This document shows positions 1-5,534 of a stretch of DNA of 5,534 nt, piece by piece. The position numbers were made by a program, and so were the translations under genes. The DNA is from Candidatus Poribacteria bacterium (GTDB taxonomy: Bacteria > Poribacteria > WGA-4E > WGA-3G): NCBI GenBank assembly GCA_009845505.1, contig VXZL01000601.1, positions 1 to 5,534 of the forward strand, read 5' to 3'. The first letter of the stretch is position 1, and the number at the start of each line of letters is the position of its first letter. The notes under the pieces were generated by a model. It was not told the DNA's origin. It saw only the letters and a program-made list of their open reading frames with translations, and made no database searches.

Positions 1-2
1 AT

Positions 3-1094
3 ATTCTGACGAATTACCATGTCGTGAGGGATGCGGCAGTCATTCACGTCCAAGTGCTGGACGGGAACCCATTTGAAGCCAAATTAACGGGGCCGGATCC
101 TAACACCGATATTGCTGTTTTAAAAATTGATGCAAAAGAAGAACTTCCAATCCTTCAATTAGCAGATTCTGAGCAGGTGCAAGTTGGTCAGTTCGCTATT
201 GCTATCGGAAACCCATTCCGGCTCAACCATACAGTGACGACCGGTATTGTAAGTGGGAAAGAACGTATTATTCTGCCGGAGCGCGGTCTTATTCGGTACC
301 AAGATTTTATTCAAACAGATGCTTGGATCAATACGGGAAACAGTGGGGGGCCATTACTGAATATCCACGGCGAAGTTATTGGGATCAATGCGTTAATACG
401 ACGCCCCGACGATACGCCCGCGACGAACGCCGTTAGAGCAGGTGCGGGCTTTGCTATTCCCAGCAACCTTGTGGAAAAGATTGGAACGCAGTTGATTGCA
501 AACGGAAGAATCATTCGCGGTTTTCTCGGCATTCGCATGCAACCCGCAACACAAGGGATTCGGGTTATGAGCGTTCTAAGAGATATGCCTGCACATCTCG
601 GTGGATTACAGAGAAACGACATTATTGTTGGGTACAATGGGAAGAAAGTTGACGATATCAACGAATTCAAAATGTGGATTGCTGATTCGCAAGTCGGTAA
701 GAGTTCACAAGTTACCGTCCTCCGAGAGGGACATGAGCGGATATTCACCGTAACAATAGCAGAAATGCCTGCCTTACAAGCGGGCAGACCTTTTGAAAAC
801 AACTCCGTGGCGTGGCGCCGCCTCGGTCTAACAGTCCGAAAGCTGGAAAAGGGTGATTTCGAGAGATATACTTATTTAACCGAAGAGGATCGCGGTGTTA
901 TTGTTGACAGGGTTCAGGTAAATAGCCCAATTCCACAAGGGTCTCTCATCGTTAAGGTCAATGGTGAAAACGTTAGGAGTGCCCAGGATTTTGATGCCCT
1001 TCTCCAGAAAGTAGGTGTTGATCTTGAACAGGTTATCCTTGAGATTAAAAATAGTTACGGTACAGATAAGGTAACAATGACCCTCAGCGATTAA
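3..1094 (+). CDS. HtrA/DegP-like periplasmic serine protease with two PDZ domains (5'-truncated by window)
   Basis: This is a trypsin-like protease and chaperone of the HtrA (Do/DegP) family, MEROPS S1C, which degrades misfolded proteins in the periplasm. The frame is open to the window edge and starts inside ILTNYHVV, the catalytic-His motif. Counting from that Ile, the triad is His6, Asp36 (in DPNTDIAVLKI) and Ser114 (in GNSGGPLLN). The 30-residue His-Asp spacing equals that of E. coli DegP. PDZ1 covers about residues 172-255, with the FLGI carboxylate-binding loop and an LQRNDIIVGYNG core. A divergent PDZ2 covers about 270-363 and lacks the usual AGLxxGD stretch. The signal peptide and protease N-terminus lie outside the window. 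The GTG at nt 24 is only Val within the motif and is not a real start, because starting there would remove the catalytic His. A 98-bp gap with no clear terminator or promoter separates it from the helicase gene. The family call is firm. Whether it is DegP, DegQ or DegS-like is not, though two PDZ domains argue against DegS. Confidence 0.95.
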   Translation: MLTNYHVVRDAAVIHVQVLDGNPFEAKLTGPDPNTDIAVLKIDAKEELPILQLADSEQVQVGQFAIAIGNPFRLNHTVTTGIVSGKERIILPERGLIRYQDFIQTDAWINTGNSGGPLLNIHGEVIGINALIRRPDDTPATNAVRAGAGFAIPSNLVEKIGTQLIANGRIIRGFLGIRMQPATQGIRVMSVLRDMPAHLGGLQRNDIIVGYNGKKVDDINEFKMWIADSQVGKSSQVTVLREGHERIFTVTIAEMPALQAGRPFENNSVAWRRLGLTVRKLEKGDFERYTYLTEEDRGVIVDRVQVNSPIPQGSLIVKVNGENVRSAQDFDALLQKVGVDLEQVILEIKNSYGTDKVTMTLSD

Positions 1095-1192
1095 ATGGAG
1101 TCCTCGGATCGCCCCAGACACAATTTAATTTTTTGTTGTTCTCTCACCAGAAACTGATTCGCGCAGCGGTAATATCCAATAAGAGATAGGCC

Positions 1193-3157
1193 ATGACAAC
1201 ATCAAGCCCCCTTACTCTCAGAAAAATCTTTAGTCCGGGCGGACTCATCTCAGAACACCTGGACGGGTATGAGTTCCGCCAAGAACAATTACAAATGGCA
1301 CACGAGGTGGCTCGGGCGTTCATAGACGCTGAACACCTAATTGTTGAAGCCGGGACAGGTGTAGGTAAGAGTTTTGCTTATCTGATACCGGCGATCTCTC
1401 TTGCGCTTAAAGCGGAGCAGAAAGTCGTTATTTCAACGAATACTATCAGTCTGCAAGAACAGTTGGTCACAAAAGATATTCCATTTTTGCGGCGGATACT
1501 CCCCCGCGATTTTAATGTGGTGCTTGCCAAGGGACGGCGTAATTATCTCTCGCGAAGACGACTTAAAAACTTACGCAATTATGAACGGGGTTTGTTTGAT
1601 ACATTGGAAGAAGTCGAAGAAGTTGCAGAAATTGAGGAATGGGTGAATTGGACGGTAGATGGCAGCACAGCAGATCTACCGTGGCAACCAAACTCTCAAG
1701 TTTGGGATAAAGTTGCATCCGACAGAGACAACTGCCTCGGGCGGCAGTGTGAGACCTACAATACCTGTTTCTACTTTAATGTTCGAAGAGAGATGCAGGA
1801 TGCAGACTTACTGATTGTGAATCACCACCTCCTCTTTAGCGATCTCGCGATTCGTAAAGAGAGCACAGAAGCACTGGGTGTCTTACCTGAATACGACTAC
1901 CTCATTATCGATGAAGCCCACCATTTAGAAGCGACAGCGACTAACCATGGGAGCGTTAATTTTAGTAACACCCGCGTTAAGTGGCTCCTCGACTCGCTTT
2001 CCAGTGTGGCAAAACTCTTCGAGTCAAAACAATTGACGACTCAAGTCGAGGAAGCACGTGAGCAAGCCAACACTCTTTTTCAGACAATTATTGATGCCCT
2101 TCACGAAGTTGATGATCAAGGTTACGGTACTTCCCTCACACAGCGTATCCATGAAAGCAACTTCGTCAGAAATTCCCTTGACACACCACTCACAGACCTT
2201 GAACGGACATTGAAAGATCTTCAGAACAGTGCTTCCACAGAGGATGAGGAACAAGAAATCACGGCGCATCACAGTTACTGTCAACGGCTCCGCGACGAAT
2301 TAGATATGATAATCCGACAGGACGATCCAAACTATGTCTATTGGGCTGAAATATCGATGCGTGGCCGAACACCACGGGTTCTCTTGAATGCCACCCCCGC
2401 GAATGTAAAGCAGATATTAGAGGACCATCTTTTCAGCATAAAAAATAGTGTTGTAATGACGAGTGCTACGCTCTCCACAAACCGCAATTTTGCTTACTTT
2501 AAAAATCGAATAGGAATCAATGAATGTCGTGAACTACTTGTGCACTCACCGTTTGATTTCAAAAAGCAGGTTCAGATTCATATCCCGCGGTACATGCCGG
2601 ATCCAAATAGTAGTGAATTTGTACCGATAGTAACCCAGAAAATCAAACACTATCTGGAACTGACGCACGGTAAAGCATTCGTTCTATTTACAAGTTACAA
2701 AATGATGGATGAAGTATACGATGCGGTCGCTCCCGATCTTGAAGAGATTGGGATTACCGGCTTCAAACAAGGCAGGGAACTCTCACGGACCGATATGCTT
2801 CAAGCGTTTCGTGAGGATACGGATTCGGTGCTGTTCGGAACATCAAGTTTCTGGGAAGGGGTTGATGTCCGCGGTGAGGCACTCAGTAATGTCATCATTA
2901 CAAGACTTCCGTTTGAGGTGCCGACGCATCCAGTAATGGAGGCACGTGTGAAACAGATTAAGGAGAGCGGTGGAAACGAATTTTTTGAATTTAGCTTACC
3001 GGAAGCGATATTACGCCTAAAACAGGGATTTGGACGACTCATCCGGACGCAAACAGACACAGGGATTGTCGTTATTCTTGATCCACGAATTAAGACGCGG
3101 TACTATGGAAAGCAGTTTTTGGACTCGCTGCCAAACTGCGAAATTGTTGAAAAATAA
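1193..3157 (+). CDS. dinG: DinG-family ATP-dependent DNA helicase (XPD-like SF2) with incomplete Fe-S cysteine set
   Basis: This is a 654-residue helicase of the DinG/YoaA branch of the XPD-like superfamily 2. Known relatives are 5'-3' DNA helicases that unwind R-loops, D-loops or stalled-fork structures in DNA repair. Motifs in order: a Q-like FRQEQ near residue 30; Walker A GTGVGKS at 54-60 (Lys59); Walker B DEAH at 240-243; TSAT at 423-426; FWEGVD at about 553-558; and motif VI QGFGRLIR at 611-618 with Arg615 and Arg618. The Fe-S region keeps Cys181, Cys186 and Cys192 with the CX4CX5C spacing of E. coli DinG. The fourth ligand position, in GRRNYLS, is Ser120, and no cysteine occurs anywhere in residues 1-180. 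There is no N-terminal exonuclease domain of the kind fused to Bacillus DinG. The ATG at 1193 has only a weak AGAG seven bases upstream, but the protein starts at the usual distance from the Q-like motif. The symbol is a family-level assignment; YoaA is the close alternative. Confidence 0.92.
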   Translation: MTTSSPLTLRKIFSPGGLISEHLDGYEFRQEQLQMAHEVARAFIDAEHLIVEAGTGVGKSFAYLIPAISLALKAEQKVVISTNTISLQEQLVTKDIPFLRRILPRDFNVVLAKGRRNYLSRRRLKNLRNYERGLFDTLEEVEEVAEIEEWVNWTVDGSTADLPWQPNSQVWDKVASDRDNCLGRQCETYNTCFYFNVRREMQDADLLIVNHHLLFSDLAIRKESTEALGVLPEYDYLIIDEAHHLEATATNHGSVNFSNTRVKWLLDSLSSVAKLFESKQLTTQVEEAREQANTLFQTIIDALHEVDDQGYGTSLTQRIHESNFVRNSLDTPLTDLERTLKDLQNSASTEDEEQEITAHHSYCQRLRDELDMIIRQDDPNYVYWAEISMRGRTPRVLLNATPANVKQILEDHLFSIKNSVVMTSATLSTNRNFAYFKNRIGINECRELLVHSPFDFKKQVQIHIPRYMPDPNSSEFVPIVTQKIKHYLELTHGKAFVLFTSYKMMDEVYDAVAPDLEEIGITGFKQGRELSRTDMLQAFREDTDSVLFGTSSFWEGVDVRGEALSNVIITRLPFEVPTHPVMEARVKQIKESGGNEFFEFSLPEAILRLKQGFGRLIRTQTDTGIVVILDPRIKTRYYGKQFLDSLPNCEIVEK

Positions 3158-3192
3158 AAGAAGCCCACGGTATAGGATACCGCGGGCATCTT
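3149..3192 (-). terminator. Rho-independent terminator between convergent genes
   Basis: An inverted repeat pairs 3163-3173 with 3177-3187 around a three-base loop. The RNA of the minus strand forms 11 consecutive pairs, including one G-U wobble, and is followed directly by TTCTTTTATTTTTC, a good U-tract. This fits termination of the lipoprotein gene that ends at 3234. In the plus-strand RNA the same wobble becomes an A-C mismatch and no U-tract follows, so termination of the helicase transcript would be weaker. Outer flanks (3158-3161 with 3189-3192) add four more pairs in either direction. The U-tract overlaps the last codons of the helicase gene. Confidence 0.8.
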
Positions 3193-3233
3193 AAAATGTG
3201 TAGATAACACGTAGCACAACTTATCTCAGCGAT

Positions 3234-4286
3234 TTAATAACGCCTCGGGGATGGCTGCGCAGTGCGAATACCTCTATCATGCATGAAAGGGAATTCAAAT
3301 TCTATCGTTTGATAACGCTGTGCCCCTCCCGGCGGCGGTGCCTTTTCGATGGGTAGGATAACCTTTAAATCAGTAGCATTCAACTTTATTTGGGTGAACG
3401 GCACGAAACCTTCAGCACTTTCACCCGGTTGGACACCTGTTCGGCGCGTTCCCACCTGTTTCTCAACGATAGGCATCCGTTTCTCCATTAAGATCCGTCG
3501 TGCTATTTCAAGACCATTTTTTACATAGAGGCCTGTCGCGCGCGCCATGTATGTGAAACGCTCCTCTAAGTCGTCATAATTCATCCCGCTATAGACGTTC
3601 TCACCCTGGTCAACAATCGTGCATTTTTTCACATCAAAGATGATGTGTTGTTCTCGATTGTTAGTAATCTTGACGTAAAACACATCAGTTTTGTCGCTTT
3701 GGGAAAGAGCCTCCGTTTCATAAAAAGGCGAGAAAGCGTTGCCACGGTTGTATTTCCGGTCGAGATCCGTCCGCCGCCAATATGCGATAGAAACGGTAAT
3801 ACCATCCCGTGTTTTCGTCAGGATGGGTTGTCTGGACTGTACTTCAAACAGGTCGGGTTTATCAGACATCATGACGATGTCAACAACCTTCCTATCTTCA
3901 CCGGTTCCGGTTTCGATTTGGACTTGGGTTTCTGTCCATTCGTTGAGGAAGCTGCTCCACTGGTCGTTGGCGTGTGCGTATTCGTCAAATGCGAAAATAT
4001 AGGTTATCGCTTCCATATTGGCATTGCGTGCTTTTCCAACACGGAATCCGACTGTATCCATACCGTACTTGTTCAACACAGGTTTAGCGAGGTCCTCCGA
4101 GGGAACAGCAGGAACGACTATCTCTTCGTCCGGCTTTGCGGCTTGTTCCGCCATGGCATCCGCTATGTTATGGACGGGTTGAATAGGTGACAAGCTGCTC
4201 AGTGCTGTTCCACAACCTGCGACGCTAAATGCGAGAGCAAATAGCAAGAGGAGATTGAGTGCTGTGAATTTATTCATCCATTTCAT
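3234..4286 (-). CDS. Putative lipoprotein of unknown function
   Basis: The 350-residue product has a lipoprotein signal peptide: Met-Lys-Trp-Met-Asn-Lys, a Leu/Ala/Phe-rich core, then the lipobox SVAGC with Cys25 as the predicted lipidation site. Gly follows the Cys rather than Asp, which by the E. coli rule favours outer-membrane sorting. A low-complexity linker to about residue 65 precedes a mixed beta-rich body. I do not recognise the family. Within the body, FYVKITNNREQHIIFDV, a segment with ENVYSGMNYDD, and later GVQPGESAEGFVPF resemble the strand and turn pattern of Ig-like beta-sandwich lipoproteins; this is inference from pattern only. The C-terminus is Pro/Arg-rich (PSPRRY). The start at 4286 was chosen because AGGAGG lies 11 bases upstream and the signal peptide then has normal length. 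A longer reading from the ATG at 4340 adds 18 residues ahead of the signal and has a poorly placed ribosome site. It converges with the helicase gene and has its own terminator. Confidence 0.85.
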   Translation of the reverse strand: MKWMNKFTALNLLLLFALAFSVAGCGTALSSLSPIQPVHNIADAMAEQAAKPDEEIVVPAVPSEDLAKPVLNKYGMDTVGFRVGKARNANMEAITYIFAFDEYAHANDQWSSFLNEWTETQVQIETGTGEDRKVVDIVMMSDKPDLFEVQSRQPILTKTRDGITVSIAYWRRTDLDRKYNRGNAFSPFYETEALSQSDKTDVFYVKITNNREQHIIFDVKKCTIVDQGENVYSGMNYDDLEERFTYMARATGLYVKNGLEIARRILMEKRMPIVEKQVGTRRTGVQPGESAEGFVPFTQIKLNATDLKVILPIEKAPPPGGAQRYQTIEFEFPFMHDRGIRTAQPSPRRY

Positions 4287-4297
4287 TGATAATATTG

Positions 4298-4303
4298 CCT
4301 CCT
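4298..4303 (-). promoter_or_regulatory. Shine-Dalgarno AGGAGG of the lipoprotein gene
   Basis: A perfect AGGAGG on the minus strand lies 11 bases before the ATG at 4286 and 20 before the next in-frame ATG at 4277. The spacing is slightly long but acceptable for 4286. The site falls inside the coding region of the longer reading from 4340, so it decides for the shorter start. Confidence 0.75.
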
Positions 4304-4399
4304 GGGCTACCATCCTATAAATGGCAGGTTTATATTTCATATCCTACTCTGCGGCGCATTCAAGTCATTCTCGCGCGAAGCACCTACAGCTGATTGCAA

Positions 4400-4428
4400 G
4401 CACATCAAGGTAAGAATAGACGATGTGC
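4400..4428 (-). other. Hairpin in the presumed leader of the lipoprotein mRNA
   Basis: GCACATC at 4400-4406 and GATGTGC at 4422-4428 form a perfect 7-bp inverted repeat around a 15-base loop. It lies between the candidate promoter and the lipoprotein start. No U-tract follows on either strand close to the stem, so it is not a standard terminator. It may be a leader structure or chance. Confidence 0.35.
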
Positions 4429-4443
4429 CTAAAACTGATTTTA

Positions 4444-4478
4444 TTGACTAAATTAGCACAACTGCAATTTTTAGTCAA
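4444..4478. repeat. Inverted repeat overlapping the candidate promoter
   Basis: TTGACTAA at 4444-4451 and TTAGTCAA at 4471-4478 are perfect 8-bp inverted arms. Three further A/T pairs can form inside if two extra bases in the right arm bulge out (4444-4454 with 4466-4478). The arms enclose the -35 and -10 elements, so the repeat could be an operator. It could also be a weak terminator for the upstream peptidase gene, but no U-tract follows on the minus strand. Confidence 0.5.
4450..4478 (-). promoter_or_regulatory. Candidate sigma70-type promoter for the lipoprotein gene
   Basis: On the minus strand TTGACT (4478-4473) matches five of six -35 consensus bases. A 17-base spacer leads to TAATTT (4455-4450), which keeps the three most conserved -10 bases and is preceded by TGC, an extended -10 signature. 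Transcription would start near 4443, giving a leader of about 155 bases before the ATG at 4286. The -10 match is only three of six bases overall, so this is a candidate. Confidence 0.4.
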
Positions 4479-4505
4479 GAAATATGTGCGAAGAATTTGC
4501 AATAC

Positions 4506-5534
4506 TCATTTCAGAATGCTTAACTTGCCAATTTCTTGAACGAGTAGATCCGCTTGCCGAGCAGAAACCCGGTAAACATAGATGCCTGACGCAAGGGGTC
4601 TGCCACTGTGGGTTGTGCCGCGCCACTCAAACTTCCCTTGTGCGGCAACATTTTCGCGCGTTTCACTGTAAACGAGGTCACCCGTCGGAACGAAAATCTC
4701 AAGGTTGACGTTATCTGCAACTTGGGAAGCAGACAAACGATAAGCAAAGGTTACCACGTCCTCACCGGAACGAAGCGGATTTGGATAGACGCGCATCTCT
4801 GTAAGCGCAAAGGGTTCTGCCTGAAGTTGGTCTACACGCAGCCGATAGGAATCGGTGCTACTGAAACCCCCATCCGATTCTACAACAAGATAGAATATTT
4901 CTGTCGTACTCGGCTGATACAGGAGTCTCAACCCAGCAACGTCGGTAGCGTTTTCGGCTATAGCACGCACCTCGCCTGTCTCTGCCTGAAGGGATAAACG
5001 ATAATTTTTGTTTGGCGGGATGTCAGCGAGCGTCACCAAAATAGTAACACCGTGGACGGCTTCGAGTTTGTATACATCCCGTGTATCCGTCAGACTGAAG
5101 AGAAAGGATTCATAGGTTTCCCCATAAGCAATTGGGAATGCACTTGCAAACGTATCGTTTGGTTCGTAAGTATCACCAAACGAGACTAAGATCGGAATCG
5201 TCAACCCTTCCGGTCCAATGTTCGTAATAGAGATACCAGTAACAGTGCCATCATTAGCATTACTGTTCGGGAGAGTCCCCGGCGTAAAGGCAGTCTGACC
5301 ATCGTCTGCAGAATAAGCAGCACCGTCAGTAATCGCTTGTAAGTCTATAAACGCATCACCATCTTGCTGAGAGATGCCGAGATGCTCAGGATCAGTTGGG
5401 TCTTCGAGCCATATCTGCTGAGAGGCATCGAAACTTCCAAGCGGATAGGTCTCAGTTTCATCAATATGCCAGATTAATAGACCAGACTCAGGTAGGTAGG
5501 TATCAAAAGTTGCGCCTGAGGCTTTGTTTCTATT
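4506..5534 (-). CDS. M6-family metalloprotease-like protein, C-terminal part: peptidase end, PPC domain, FlgD-Ig-like tail (5'-truncated)
   Basis: The frame is open from the window edge to TGA at 4506, giving 342 visible residues. Residues 1-119 match the C-terminal end of M6 (immune inhibitor A-type) peptidases: an NRN...FDTYLPESG lead-in, GLLIWHID at 18-25, QQDGDAFIDL at 56-65, then PNS and a closing TGISITNIGPEGL. Residues 121-235 look like a pre-peptidase C-terminal (PPC) beta domain, opening with DTYEPNDTFASAFPI and containing DVYKL. Residues 243-342 are a FlgD-Ig/T9SS-like domain (VYPNPLRSGE, FEWRGTTHSGRPLASGIYVYRV) ending in KLSILK, typical of secreted or surface proteins. The zinc-binding HEXXH motif would lie upstream, outside the window, so activity cannot be judged. 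The TTG at 5204 could be read as a start but falls inside the domain boundary, and the frame continues 110 codons further upstream. No clear terminator follows the stop. The M6 assignment rests on motif memory, and the PPC and tail calls are similarly confident. Confidence 0.82.
   Translation of the reverse strand, partial: NRNKASGATFDTYLPESGLLIWHIDETETYPLGSFDASQQIWLEDPTDPEHLGISQQDGDAFIDLQAITDGAAYSADDGQTAFTPGTLPNSNANDGTVTGISITNIGPEGLTIPILVSFGDTYEPNDTFASAFPIAYGETYESFLFSLTDTRDVYKLEAVHGVTILVTLADIPPNKNYRLSLQAETGEVRAIAENATDVAGLRLLYQPSTTEIFYLVVESDGGFSSTDSYRLRVDQLQAEPFALTEMRVYPNPLRSGEDVVTFAYRLSASQVADNVNLEIFVPTGDLVYSETRENVAAQGKFEWRGTTHSGRPLASGIYVYRVSARQADLLVQEIGKLSILK

Noticed and set aside
24..26. 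GTG as the start of the HtrA gene
   Set aside because: It is the second Val of the HVV catalytic-His motif; the frame is open upstream to the window edge, so the gene is truncated rather than starting here.
311..802. Minus-strand open frame of 163 codons opposite the HtrA gene
   Set aside because: It is antisense to the conserved protease and PDZ coding sequence and resembles no protein family.
1087..1140. Possible terminator after the HtrA gene (GCGAT/ATCGC arms and a later T-run)
   Set aside because: The stem is only five pairs with a 16-base loop and the T-rich stretch lies about 17 bases beyond it, so it does not fit a rho-independent terminator.
1170..1175. TAATAT as a -10 box for the helicase gene
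   Set aside because: No acceptable -35 hexamer occurs 16-18 bases upstream, and the box is very close to the start codon.
3645..4190. Plus-strand open frame of 181 codons opposite the lipoprotein gene
   Set aside because: It lies wholly antisense to a gene with a clear signal peptide, ribosome site and terminator, and its translation shows no recognisable domain.
4287..4340. 18-residue N-terminal extension of the lipoprotein from the ATG at 4340
   Set aside because: It would put charged and polar residues ahead of the signal peptide, its ribosome-binding match is poor, and a perfect AGGAGG serves the ATG at 4286.
5202..5204. TTG as the start of a separate 232-residue PPC/FlgD-like protein
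   Set aside because: The same frame continues without a stop for 110 codons to the window edge and those codons read as the end of an M6 peptidase, so this is an internal Leu.
1..5534. CRISPR array, tRNA, rRNA, transposon ends or a defence-gene cluster
   Set aside because: No tandem repeat-spacer pattern, tRNA-like cloverleaf, transposase or terminal repeats were seen. The DinG helicase has no Cas or other defence genes beside it, so a CRISPR-associated (Csf4-type) role is not supported.

Overview
The window reads as an ordinary chromosomal segment of a diderm (Gram-negative-type) bacterium with moderate GC. It holds four protein genes, and the two outer ones are cut by the window edges. No tRNA, rRNA, CRISPR array, insertion sequence or phage gene was seen. 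Three of the products belong in or beyond the cell envelope: a DegP-type periplasmic protease, a lipoprotein, and a secreted M6-type peptidase with a FlgD/T9SS-like C-terminal domain. That last C-terminal architecture is common in FCB-like and uncultivated lineages such as Poribacteria. The lineage is my inference from style only and is low confidence.

Layout. Plus strand: (1) nt 3-1094, the 3' part of an htrA/degP-like serine protease that begins two codons before its catalytic-His motif and carries two PDZ domains. (2) After a 98-bp gap, nt 1193-3157, a complete DinG-family (XPD-like, superfamily 2) DNA helicase. Its Walker A, DEAH, SAT, FWEGVD and QGxGRxIR motifs are intact, but the first of the four expected iron-sulfur cysteines is a serine. 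Minus strand: (3) nt 3234-4286, a lipoprotein of unknown function that converges on the helicase, with a strong rho-independent terminator in the 76-bp gap between them. (4) nt 4506-5534, the C-terminal third or so of an M6 (immune inhibitor A-like) metalloprotease. It has a pre-peptidase C-terminal (PPC) domain and a FlgD-Ig-like tail, and its 5' end lies beyond the window. The 219-bp gap between genes 3 and 4 holds a candidate promoter embedded in an inverted repeat, a second hairpin and a clear Shine-Dalgarno for gene 3.

The genes do not form an obvious pathway. HtrA and the helicase point the same way and could be co-transcribed, since no convincing terminator lies between them. The lipoprotein and M6 peptidase point the opposite way and are probably separate units. 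I found no convincing new multi-gene system here. The points most worth a second look are the Cys-to-Ser change in the helicase Fe-S site, the shortened second PDZ domain of the protease, and the palindromic promoter region ahead of the lipoprotein.
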